From Tricholoma matsutake (Eukaryota > Basidiomycota > Agaricomycetes > Agaricales > Tricholomataceae): a stretch of DNA of 64,000 nucleotides. Position numbers and translations under genes: made by a program. Of the stretch, positions 1 to 9,673 are shown one piece after another. Positions within the stretch are counted from its first letter, which is position 1; each line of letters begins with the position of its first letter. Under the pieces are notes generated by a model. That model worked only from the letters and a program-made list of their open reading frames with translations. It did no database searches and was not told where the DNA came from. The DNA is taken from contig AP026538.1 in the NCBI GenBank assembly GCA_026075535.2, positions 9,734,001-9,798,000 of the forward strand, written 5' to 3'.

Positions 1-1366
1 CATCTATGGCAGTCACAGCAAGTTTTACCCAGTCAGTCAATACAGTCTTAGCAGCCATCTCAGAATTCTTCACAGCAACATCAATCGTTTCAGGTTTAGG
101 CAGCTGTTGGTGGTGGAGACCAAGTTTCATAACTAGTTCTGTGTCAATCAGTACCACATGAGCGCCATCATCAAGCAGCATAGGCACAGAAAGCGGTGAT
201 GACTCATTCGGGCCCTCAATAGAGCCTTCCCACCAAAGGTGGCAGCAGCTGAAAGGGGCACTCACTGAGTGGTCATCACTCTCATCAGAATTGGTGCCAT
301 TGCCCAAGGCAGCAGATCCCCTCAACTGGAAATCGGCATGTTCATCTGCCCATGAGCCCATGGCTGCTATGGGACGTGTTGCATGGGGTAGGATGGCATT
401 GGCTGCCGTCGCAGGAGTAGAAGAACTCATGGATGGGAGGGGAGCCATGCAATGGTCGATCAGTCCTCGGTAGGAGGCAGCTGCGGGGAAGCCATATGGG
501 CACTCAGCAGAAGGGTGGCAGACATAAATACGCCTGCATTTTTGGCAATCCTCCTTCACATCCAACTCGTCCTTTTCCTCCTTCATCAGTGGAGAGAGAC
601 TGACATGGGCAGAACTGGAGGGTGCAGCAGGGGCAGTGTTCACATTTCCAGCAGGTACGGGGGTTGTACCCGAGTTAAATTGAGAATGGTGTCATTTATT
701 GAAATTGGTATATCCATCCTCATTGGTATCCCGTCCACATTTACGCTCACGAAACAGTTCAGCCACTAACTGCTGTGTGCACAGATGGTCAGCATGACGT
801 GCATCATCGAGGGCCTTTACAGCCTGGGACCAGGGGCGCAGCTCCAAAATCTCATGGCATTTTTTGGCACGACACTTCTGTGTCAGCTCTGCATCCAGGC
901 CAGCCTCAACTTTCTGGTGGCAGGCAGCCTCACACTGAAAAGAGTTAGTGTTGATGAGCAGTGAGTTTAGGGATTGCATGTGGTTGAAGTAGTCCCAGAA
1001 TGTACAACCAGTGGGACACACGGCAAGAGTGAGTGAGAGAATTTCAAGCCGGATTGTGTTGACCCAGTCACTTGCAAGGTAGTTGGCTCTCATCTCCTTC
1101 ATGAAGTCTTCAAAGGAGAGTTTGAGCAGCCAGGCATGGTTGCCTTGCACCCAGTTCCGGATGTGGTTGTCATGGAAACAGCCCAAAATTTTTCGCACCT
1201 GCTCCTCCTCAGCAATGTTCTTCTCAGTGAAGTAATCTAGGCAAGCAAGTTCGAATGATTGCAGGACTTTCGGGGTTACATCCCCAGCAGTGAGGATCGG
1301 GGATTTTGATGAGTGGATTTGTTCACACTTGGCCAGCGGACATGTCAGGGAGTTGATGGTAGTCAT
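1..1366 (-). pseudogene. Ty3/gypsy-type gag with zinc knuckle and protease start (partial)
   Basis: Retrotransposon Gag reading on the minus strand from about 1366. The first 224 residues resemble Agaricomycete gag proteins, with an MTTIN.LT start and an ILTAGDVTP block. An in-frame TGA at 692-694 ends that stretch. The same frame continues through a CCHC-like knuckle near 510-555 (CQKCRRIYVCHPSAEC, spacing C-X2-C-X6-H-X4-C) and into a retropepsin-like segment near 110-190 (LLDDGAHVVLID, where relatives have DSGA/DSGS). The window edge cuts the frame at base 1, so RT and integrase are not seen. Gag would form the particle, the knuckle bind RNA and the protease cut the polyprotein. One stop in an otherwise open frame of about 1.36 kb suggests a fairly young decayed copy. 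Confidence 0.75.
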
Positions 1367-1702
1367 TTTGGTAAAGGCAGGATATTCATAATCAGAAGAG
1401 GAATCAGAGGTGCAGCAAGTGGGGCAGAAATTGTAAACTTTGCACTCCCCCCATATTCCTATCAGAGTCCTAGGAGTCCAAGTTTTCCAATAAGAGTCCG
1501 ATCGGAATCTGATAGGAGTCCTACTAGTCCAACAATAGTCCTAGGAGTCCGATTGGAATGTATCTTGATGACCATGTACTTTTATTTCCAAGAAATTCCT
1601 AGTAAATTCTGAGTAAAGTCCTATGCAATTCCAACAGGTAGTAGTCAGAATACCACACCATTTCGGAAGACTTAACTTGATGAAAGTGCTTACAAAATAA
1701 AT

Positions 1703-1788
1703 GGGCAGAGCAGGAATTGAACTCTAGACCTTGGGATATAAGTGACATGACTACCAAACAAGTGCTCAACCAGTTGAGCCACAGGAGC
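1703..1788 (-). other. tRNA-like sequence (degenerate; SINE head or pseudo-tRNA)
   Basis: Read on the minus strand, it has a D-arm/A-box-like TGGCTCAACTGGTTGAGC with paired GCTC/GAGC and a B-box-like AGTTCAATTCC. Acceptor and T stems do not pair well, so a working tRNA is unlikely. It reads towards the left TIR of its element, mirroring the one near 3205-3282. Confidence 0.45.
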
Positions 1789-1863
1789 ATTAATAAATAA
1801 GTAATATAAAGTCCATTTAAAGCACTTAGGATTAGTTCACTTATTTTTAACCTCTCTCACAAG

Positions 1864-2040
1864 AGCTCAAAAAAAAATTGTTGAGCCCTCGCATCTTCGC
1901 GAGGGAGTAGATAACTAATATAGATTTAAAAAAAAACCCCCATGCAAACGTGAGGGGGAGAATTGATTATACTATTTAATTATACTATTTTAAATTCTAC
2001 AAAAAAAAACCCACCCCCCCATTTCGCAGGGGGGAGGGGG
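1864..2040. repeat. Three G/C-capped hairpins separated by AT-rich spacers
   Basis: Short stem-loops of the form CCCTC..GAGGG occur at 1886-1905, 1937-1958 and about 2014-2034. Each is followed or preceded by an A-run of 8-9 bases, and GAGCTCAA..TTGAGC at 1864-1886 abuts the first. A similar hairpin lies at 36076-36100 in the second palindrome-bearing element. Their role is unknown; on the minus strand each reads as a stem next to a T-run. Confidence 0.5.
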
Positions 2041-2850
2041 TGGTGGTGCATCATGTTGGCTGTCTCATCAGCCCTGTCCCATCATTTCCCCTCCCTCTCG
2101 TCTCCGTCGTGTCTCACCTCCCTCACCTCGCCTCCCCCGTGGCTTCCCTCCCCTCCCTCATCTCCCCTCCCTCGTCGTTCCACCCACCGTCCACCCCACG
2201 AGCAGCTGCTCGTGAGGCTGGTGGTGTGTGGTGCATCGTATGTTGGTGGGGGCATTTGTCCATCATCCCCTCCCTCCCTCCCCCTCCCCTTAAACACCTT
2301 ACGAGCAGATGCTCGTAGGCATGTGTGGGGCGGGTGTCGCCGTTGTCTCCCCTTCTGGTCGTTGTCTCCCTTTCCCCTTGTTGTTTCGTCACCCTTGTCA
2401 TTCACCCCCCTCGTCGTCTGCACCCATGAACCACCCTATGGGCAGCTGCTCATAGGCATGTCGTTTGGCGCCGTTGTCGTCCCTCCATGCCATTCCCGTG
2501 TTCTCACACCCCATATACACCCCTGCAAGCAGTCGCTCACGGCGGTGATGGGGGGTGCTGGATGTCATTGGTGTCATGGGGGGTCCATGCACTCATGATC
2601 CACCCTACGAGCAGCAGCTCGTAGGCATGGGGTGGGTGCATTGTCGGTTTGTCAGTGATGTGGCTTGAGGGGAGGGGTCGGGTGGTGCTTACCAGGCAGG
2701 TATTCCCCTTCTGGGGTCTCCTGGTGTTGCTCCCCATGCTCCTGACCATGATCAATACCCTCACATCCCGTTTTGATGGGGAGGAGGGGGGTTGCCAGGG
2801 GCGTCATTGGGTGTGGGTTTGGCTCGCATCAGTCCATCGTTACTCATGTA
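2040..2850 (-). other. Low-complexity CT/GA-rich cargo with four 18-bp palindromes
   Basis: Long frames are open on both strands because the composition is skewed (CCCTCC/GGAGGG), so no frame is called a gene. Embedded 18-bp inverted repeats lie at 2197-2214, 2300-2317, 2437-2454 and 2606-2623, sharing a core AGCAG..CTC followed by GGCATG. The minus-strand intron at 2860-2925 suggests this stretch was transcribed on the minus strand. Composition and motifs match 36.1-37.3 kb. Confidence 0.45.
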
Positions 2851-2859
2851 GATTAGAAC

Positions 2860-2925
2860 CTAGAAACAAAACAAATGAATTAGTTAGTTTACAAAAGTAA
2901 AAAACGAATGAAAAAAAAAACTTAC
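2860..2925 (-). other. Probable spliceosomal intron (66 bp)
   Basis: On the minus strand it opens GTAAGTTTTTT and ends TTTGTTTCTAG, with an AACTAAC branch-like motif between. Size and signals fit Agaricomycete introns. Introns with the same T-rich layout occur at 36404-36455, 37321-37366 and 37392-37439. Confidence 0.6.
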
Positions 2926-2929
2926 TATG

Positions 2930-2957
2930 GCCCAAATGACGATTGCGTCATTTGGGC
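2930..2957. repeat. Perfect 12-bp stem-loop beside the intron donor
   Basis: GCCCAAATGACG, loop ATTG, then the exact complement. It sits 4 bp upstream of the minus-strand GTAAGT donor at 2925. A counterpart with a different stem sequence sits at the same place near 36461-36491. Confidence 0.7.
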
Positions 2958-3204
2958 ATCATTCAGCGTTGAAACCAGTCATTTCTGGTCTTGGGGGCTT
3001 GTCTAGAGATGGGGGTGAAGTGGTAGTGGTGGGAGTTGCTGGGTTGAGGTGGTTGAGGTGGGGGGATGGAGGTGACGTGCTTGTCATCGTTGGTGGTGGT
3101 GGTGGGAGTTGATGAGCTGGCAGGTGTGATGACGTGGCTATGTGCTTTGTCATCACACCCGCGGGAAGGTATGTAGTGTAGTATGATCACTTACCTGTAA
3201 TAAC

Positions 3205-3282
3205 TGTTTAGCCTAATGGTATTGTTGTTGGTTTATGCTTACATAATCTTCTGTAGTCAAGTGTTCAATTCTCGTGTGTGCG
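3205..3282 (+). other. tRNA-like sequence (degenerate)
   Basis: A-box-like TTTAGCCTAATGGTA and B-box-like GTGTTCAATTCTCG about 45 bases apart. The stems are too poor for a working tRNA. It faces the right TIR and resembles the minus-strand copy at 1703-1788, including the T-rich tail after the B box. Confidence 0.4.
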
Positions 3283-3592
3283 TTTAATTTTTCATACTAT
3301 ATTACTAAGCAAGGCTGCTTTCATTCCTATTGGAATCCTATGTTGTCTGATGTCTTAGCATAACTTCGGACTAGTCCTATGTGATTTATATGATCGGAAA
3401 TTCCTAGGAAATTCCGATAGTCCAATCGGACTCTGATCAGACTACATCAGACTGGACTAGGACTAAATGTGCCATTTCATGTCAATTTGGCTGGTGAAAA
3501 TGACATCGGAATATGGTTGGATTCTGATCAGAGTCCAATCAGAATCATCAGAATCATCGGATTCCTATAGGAATATGGGGGGGAGTGTAAAG

Positions 3593-4129
3593 ACCTCCGG
3601 AAATCGGTTTTAGGGAACATTGCAGTGACTGTATGCACACTTTTGGGTAACAAGGGAACAGAGGGGGATGGAGGCGGTGTTGCATCAGGAACTGGGGATG
3701 AAGGTACAGGTGAGAGTTTTGGTAGCGACACTGTCACTCGGGAGCTATGTGCTCGCGTTACACAGGTGGCAGGAGTTGCAGGTGCAGAGCTGGTGTCTTG
3801 TGCCTGTCATGTGTTGGCACGGGTCGGAGCGGTTGTTTGTGCCCTTGGTGGCAGGCTGGGCAGTCAAGTAACGAAAGATCAGAACTGTGCAGTGTAGGGA
3901 TGGTGGTTAGCAGCTCTTCAAGGGTTACGGGGCGGCTGGTCTGTATTCAAAAAAAAAGTGTAATTGTACCCTGGAGGGGTCTGATTCACTCAGAGGCACA
4001 GGGGCAGAATAAGACCAGGTATTATAGTGGAAGCAGCTACAGGGAAACTATACAGGTGGTGATTATGGAGGTGATGGGGAAGGAAGGTAGTTAAGTCCAT
4101 TCAATCAATAGATGTCAGTATATGTGAGA
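3593..4129. other. No supportable gene
   Basis: GT-rich sequence lies between the TIR element and a gag fragment. Short overlapping frames exist, but none carries a motif I recognise. Confidence 0.4.
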
Positions 4130-4422
4130 GATTGTATCAACAAGAACAACTGTTAGTAAGCAGCATGATTACACCCTCCCATTTGGTACAGCTGAGTCTA
4201 GGATTATGTTTGCTCTCTCATACATTCAGGGGGGGAAAGCACAGTTCTGGAGAAACAAGGCTATTAACCAAATTGCTGTGGGAAATAAACCATTTGCAAC
4301 CTTCAAGGAATTTCTGGAGAGATTGGAGGCACAGTTTGGAGACCCTAATCCAAAGGTGACAGCCAATGCTAAATTAAAGACCATGTGCCAAGGTTCCCTA
4401 ATGGTGGATGAATGTATTTTGC
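4130..4422 (+). pseudogene. Gag fragment of a gypsy retrotransposon, cut at 4422
   Basis: In frame with the MFALSYIQGG stretch at 4206, the sequence reads like the capsid core of fungal gypsy Gag: a FALSY..GG block, then FKEFLERLEAQFGDPNP and a K.L.QGS..DE.IL ending. In relatives this leads to an FE/QFE block, but here the match stops exactly where TGTAGTGATC begins at 4423. The rest of the gag was not found in the window. This looks like an older element disrupted by the arrival of element A. Confidence 0.65.
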
Positions 4423-4764
4423 TGTAGTGATCTGGACTGTTGCCCAGTCTTTACATTTATTATATAGTATTTGTTCCAGCCACCAGTCCCTTTATAAGGG
4501 ATGGTGTTTAATGACTACAGCAGACTTATACACCCTGCAAAAATATACATTAATCATGTTCTTGCCTTGTGTGAATTAAGTCTACCCTCTGGTTTACTAC
4601 ACTTTTTTGAACACTCAAATACGTTACTTTTACCAAAAAACTTTCTTACTCGACTTTGCCTTTGCAAACGTCAAATTGTGCCATAACATCAATTGTGACC
4701 CTGATGCCACCGGCAACAGTTCATTAAAATTCTTGATCCAAATTCGACACTACCTGCGACAGAC

Positions 4765-5895
4765 ATGTCTTCGACCAAAGTCAAAAAGAAGACTAGCTGG
4801 ACTAGGGTGAAGGGTGGATCGGATTCCAAACCACCAGGTGACGGATCTCAACCCCCATTTGATGGAAACCAGATGGGTACTGTCGAAGAAGTCAATGAAG
4901 TGGAGTCGGCGCTGAGAGCGTCGACTCAAGACCCTACTCCCACCGATAGAGCCCATCGATGGGATGATTCCTCGTCCTTTTCTCCTACACCCCATACTCC
5001 AGATGGAACTCCCCGACACTTACCTGGAAGGGAGGGTCAGTCCGACCATTCCCAAGATCGCGAGTTTATACCACTGTGAGGGACTTCCAGGCAAGCACCT
5101 GGAAGAAATGCACCGACTTCCCCGTCCATTCCTATGGATGAGGGAACTAGCAAACAATGCCAAGAGGAGAAGAGACCCGAGAAGCATACTCCACCTAGCC
5201 AGGAGGAGAACAGCATGGCAATGTACACATCCCAGGCATGTGATCTCATCCACCGTCACATGGATCAGGACAGTTACGACCCTCGTCAACTCAGTGCGCA
5301 GATACATGAGTTGATGAGCAAGTTCTCTGTTCAGATCTGTTGGGAGTCTGGTAGTCAAGCTCCAGTTCCCTCCCCTAGTCAGGAGGAGAATCATATCCCC
5401 GCAGCTTCTCGTCATGGGGTTCCCGCATCGACCACCCAGAAGAAATCAGTTCACTACAATGGGGCCAGCAAAGTGGCTCTTCAACAATATCGGGACTCCG
5501 CCATCCGGGATGGACAACCTTCCAATATCCCAGACCAAGGAATACAGTTTGATGCTAAGGGATTCCCTTTTGAAGATGTGCCATCCCCTTCGGAAATTCC
5601 ACCTAACCTCCATCCTAACTCTAATCGTCAAGAGCCAGGAAGGAGAGAAGATACCCCTGGACGCAGAGGGCCCAGGGAAAGTGGAGGCGGAGGAGGGGGA
5701 AGTGATTCCTCTCCCTCCCATAGTGGCAGCGATGACAGTGACTGCGATGAAGAAACATTTCCCCCTAGTGATGAGGAGGATGAGGTCAAAGAGCACAGCC
5801 TACTTCGCCCCAATTCTCAGTCTTGTTCAAGGCCAAGAACAACCCCCCAGTATCGGGCTGAGAGGAGATACCCCCTCGGCCTCCAATCATACTGA
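4765..5895 (+). pseudogene. Leader region of element A: acidic, Ser/Gly-rich N-terminal part of Gag
   Basis: Two frames (4765-5079 and 5134-5895) encode hydrophilic, Pro/Ser/Gln-rich protein without recognisable domains. The second ends in a GGGGGGSDSS run and an acidic DDSDCDEE stretch at about residues 185-210. That layout is typical of the N-terminal Gag region of large Agaricomycete gypsy elements. A frameshift must lie near 5890-5980 to join it to the main gag frame. It could instead be a separate small protein. No catalytic motif is seen. Confidence 0.4.
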
Positions 5896-5941
5896 TGCCC
5901 ATTCCCATCGTCGAGGGCACTGCGGTGAGCTTGATTCATAT

Positions 5942-7063
5942 TGAGACAAAGGCATTCATTGTCTGTCCAAGTACCTGAAGGCGATGCATGCCAAGTTTCA
6001 CCAGCAAATCGACAATAAGGTGTCCGTGACCATGGAGTCACTCCCGGATCGAAAGAATGGACCCCGTGTGCCTACTCCCCCAACCTATGGTGGGAGTTCG
6101 GATACTGAAGTGTTTGAACAATGGTTGAATGCTCTCCTTCGATGGTTGAAGGTGAGCAAGACCAGCAGTCCCAGTCTCGATGCTGAAAGGATCGAGTATA
6201 CTGGCATGTACCTGGAAGGCATTGCCCTGACGTGGTTTGAAGATAATGTGGATGGAGTTTACTGCCACCGGGTTCAGTGGAACTTCAAGGATGTTATCAC
6301 CAGTCTGTACAATCGGTTCATCCATGACAATGCAACCCATGATGCGGCCGACCATTTCTCCAAGGTGAAATATGATGTCATCGAAGGGGTCATGAGCTAT
6401 TATCATAAAGTGGAGCGGTACACTACCAGGATGATCTGAGCTCCGGACCGATTCACCTTCAAGACCCAACTTTTGTCTGGGTTGCCCCAGACGATGGTGT
6501 CTTTCATATTCAACAAGGGCTGTTCCGTGGAAGCCAGTTCCATGGAAACCATCCTCTACTATGCACACGAGGTGGAGGAAATATTCTGGAAGAAGAAACA
6601 GTACCAGGAGCATAAGTGACTGGTTGAGGCCCTTTCTTCTAGCAAGGAGACCCCAAAGCCCAAGGCGAATCCCCCCTCCAGGGAGGGTTGATCACCTGAG
6701 CGATTGCGTGAACGACCTCGAGATCCCCCCAGGCGAGATAATCAACCTAGGAATCGGGATAGGCCTATTAGGACCCACGAGGTGGCCCCATCTAAGAAGG
6801 ATTTCCATCCTGAAGAAAGAAAGGCGCCTTTCTCCAGGGAGCAGAATTCCAGGGACCAAGCTTCCCCTAGGAAGTATGAGGACAGTAAACCTCCCCCCAC
6901 TTGTTATAAGTCCGGGGGATTAGGACATTACTCCACTGACAAGAAGTGTCCTGAGTATAATACTCCAGGACAATTGAAACCTTCCCCCAGCACGAGGATG
7001 TATGCAGCTCGTGAAGGGACAGAAGAGGACAAGGATGATGCCCCTCCAATGGAGGAGGATTGA
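5942..7063 (+). pseudogene. Element A gag capsid and zinc-knuckle region
   Basis: Capsid-like sequence starts around 5984 (VFEQWLNALLRWL..., then YLEGIALTWFEDN, a retrotransposon_gag signature). It is followed by an Arg/Pro-rich basic stretch and a knuckle near 6900-6950 reading CYKSGGLGHYSTDKKC. The second zinc ligand Cys is Ser here, so zinc binding is probably lost. In-frame TGA codons lie at 5942, 6437, 6617, 6689 and 7061, with no TAA, TAG or frameshift between them. The first downstream of the capsid (RMI*APDRFTFK) stands where relatives appear to have Arg. Gag would package the element RNA. Confidence 0.7.
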
Positions 7064-8365
7064 TTAGCGGCAGTTCACAGTGATTCTGATGAATCTGATG
7101 GAGATGTATTGGGATCCCAATACAGTTCTGAGAGGGATCCATTCCTCATGGACTCCGACTGGGACCAATGCTCCGGCCAGGATTCAGAACATTGTGGTGC
7201 TATTCGGGAGGTGATTAGCGAATATGATTCAGATTCCGCATCTGACTCCTGTCCCTCCGCACAATCGGTATCTGACTCCAAAAAGGATTCTGATGAAGAA
7301 TCAGTCGGAGACCACCTACTCGATGAGCAGATGGGAGTGATGGACGAGTCCCCTCCTACCTTGAACCTCAGGCGCCCCCTGGCCCTCAGGAAGTCATCCA
7401 AAAAAATTACCCATCCTCCTCGAACTGAGCAGGACAACCGGTGCTTCATCATTCGAATGAAGATCCATGGTCTCAAAGCCAACATACTTGACTCGGGGTG
7501 TACTGCGGACTTGGTCTTTCCTGAATTCACTGTTTCGGCGAATATAAAGGTGCACGAACTTATTGAGCCCGTGCCCCTCCAATTGGGAACGGTGGGGAGT
7601 TGATCCAAGATTAACTTTGGGCTCTTTGCAGAGTTCAAATTGAGAACCATGAAAGCAGATCACTACTTCGATGTGATCAACCTCAATAGATATGATGCTA
7701 TCGTGGGGACAGTGCTCATGAGGAAGTATGGCATCATCCTCGACTTTGAATGAGACCAGGTGTGGTTTCAGGGGCAAGTCATCCCCACCATTGTCGAGAG
7801 CAAGAGCACGTTTCGAGAGGTACATCGATATGCCATGAGAACTCAACCTGTACAGGATGAGTGACTCGACAGCATGTTGAAGGACCCCAACCAGTTGGGG
7901 TTAAGTTCAGTTTCCGCCCAGCCTCCTTCCAGGGGTCGGGCTTCTGTGACAATGGTGGAAGAGAGGGATGTCGATCGTCCCCAGAAGGGACAGGGGTTGG
8001 GTGTTTCTGACCCCATACTACTGGGCCCCAAAGATGAAGACTGGGATACCTTGGAAAAGGATCCCGACAAGGAGCCTATGAGTGATCATGAGGGTGACGG
8101 CGAATGGGATGAACTCATTGAGGAATTTACTTGGGACCGTTATCCCGAAGGACCGAAGTGTGGTCCCAGTCCTGGTCGACCCACTGTGCCCAAGATCCTC
8201 TCGGAGCAGCAACTGACCGACTTGAATGAAGCGCTCTTCACCATCTGCAAAGAGCTAGCAGAGAGTGCCAAGGCCCAAGGACCTTTGGATAAAAAGGACG
8301 TTCCCAGATTGTGGGAGGAATGGCTTGAAATATGTAAGGACATCCTAAGGGGTGTACCCAAATGA
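7064..8365 (+). pseudogene. Element A aspartic protease and linker
   Basis: After an Asp/Ser-rich linker, the retropepsin signature LDSGCTADLV appears near 7488-7517. It is followed by VPLQLGTVGS and a second conserved block ending LRTMKADHYFDVI...DAIVGT. This enzyme would cut the Gag-Pol polyprotein. TGA codons interrupt at 7601, 7751, 7862 and 8363, all in the same frame. The catalytic DSG is intact although the gene is broken. 7865-8365 is an acidic connector leading to RT. Confidence 0.7.
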
Positions 8366-9673
8366 CCTCCCCCGATGAGGGAGATCAACCATCAGATACC
8401 CTTGGTGGATGAAAAGAAGAGGTATAACTATCACTTGCCTAAATGCCTGGACTCGATGAGACAACCTCTCACCGATAAGATTGAGAGGTACTGCCAGGCA
8501 GGATGGTGGAGGCCTGCTCGCACAGAGCAGGCTGCCCCGATGTTGGTGGTTCCCAAGAAAAATGGGGACATCCGCACTGTGGTGAATGCAAAGAAAAGGA
8601 ACGACAACACAGTTAAAAATGTGATGCCATTCCCTGATCAGGACCTGATCAGGTTGGACGTAGCTCGAGCGAAATATCGTTCGAAGATTGATTTGTCCGA
8701 TGCCTATGAACAGATCCCAGTGGAACCAGGGGATATCTGGAAAACTGCATTCGCGACAGTACTGGGCACTTTTGGGAGCCTAGTAATGCAGCAGGGTGAC
8801 TGCAATGCCCCAGCCACTTTCCAACAGTTGATGAACTCTATATTTCGGGAGTACATCGGCAGGTTCATGCATGCTTATCTAGATGACATCTTTGTGTTCA
8901 GCGACTCTGTTGAGGAACATCAACATCATCTTAAGCTTGTGTTTGATAAACTACGAGAGCATGAACTGTACTTGCACGCGGATAAGTGTGAGCTATATGC
9001 CGAGAAACTTGAGTGTCTCGGACATATGATTGATGACTATGGACTCCATGCCAACAGTGATAAGATGGCGAGGATACAAGAATGGAAGGTACCTCGGAAT
9101 TATCACGAGGTTCAGCAATTCTTGGGTCTGGTGCAGTACCTAGCCCATTTCCTCCCTGATATTTCAGCCTACACCAGTCCACTCTCCGCCATGACAAAGA
9201 ATGGACAATCTTTCCATTGGCGCCCCCTGCACGATAGCTGTTTCCAGTCTATCAAGGACATCTGCTGCTCGACCCCGGTACTGAAGCCAATTGATGCTAG
9301 TTCCCCAGAGCCCATCTGGGTGATCTGCAACACTTTGGTGTTCGGAGTTGGGGCCATGTATGGTCAGGGACCTGAATGGCAGAGCTGTCAACCCACCGGA
9401 TTCCTATCCAAGAAGTTTTTGGATGCTCAAAGGAACTACAGGACCTTTGAGCATGAAACAATAGCAATACTTGAGGTGCTGCTCAAGTGGGAGGACAAGC
9501 TGATAGGTCGGCGACTCCACATCGTGACTGATCATAAGGCTCTGGAGTTTTTCCAGACCCAGCATTGATTGTCCGCCCGACAGTCCCGATGGATGGAGTA
9601 CCTATCTCGATTCGACTTTGACATACGATATGTCAAAGGAAACCTAAACAAGGTTGCTGATGCCCTTTCATGA
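8366..9673 (+). pseudogene. Element A reverse transcriptase and RNase H
   Basis: The reverse transcriptase shows the palm blocks KIDLSDAYEQI, FATVLGTFGSLVMQQG and the catalytic YLDD motif (HAYLDDIFVFS) near 8872-8905. Thumb and connection follow (VQQFLGLVQYLAHF), then RNase H (FEHETIAILEVL, VTDHKALEF). The first RNase H acidic residue, expected as ICDAS, reads ICNTL, an Asp-to-Asn change that should kill that activity. TGA stops at 9566 and 9671 fall in QH*LSARQSRW and ADALS*YY, two places where this family carries Arg. The enzyme would copy element RNA to DNA in the particle. Confidence 0.85.

Larger units (their letters stand above)
1438..3592. mobile_element. TIR-bounded non-autonomous DNA element, 2155 bp
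   Basis: Inverted termini at 1438-1462 and 3567-3592 match as CTTTGCACTCCCCCCATATT.. against its complement, with one substitution and one C-run length difference. Inside each end lie many short copies of TCCGATCGGA/AGTCCTAGGAGTCC-type motifs (1463-1560 and 3330-3565), as expected of subterminal transposase-binding repeats. No transposase is present. The interior holds two outward-facing tRNA-like sequences, a GC-rich palindrome-containing cargo and at least one minus-strand intron. I could not find a convincing target-site duplication, so the superfamily is open and the true ends may lie a few bases off. Confidence 0.6.

Noticed and set aside
1864..2040. CRISPR-like array or bacterial terminators from spaced hairpins with T-runs
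   Set aside because: Only three units, unequal and not identical, in a clearly eukaryotic context with introns and retroelements.
1963..2764. Long overlapping ORFs on both strands as real proteins
   Set aside because: They arise from CT/GA-biased composition; frames are open on both strands and encode only Pro/Ser/Arg/Gly-rich sequence. Intron signals support minus-strand transcription but not a given protein.
1703..3282. Functional tRNA genes
   Set aside because: Box A and B motifs are present but acceptor and T-arm stems do not pair.
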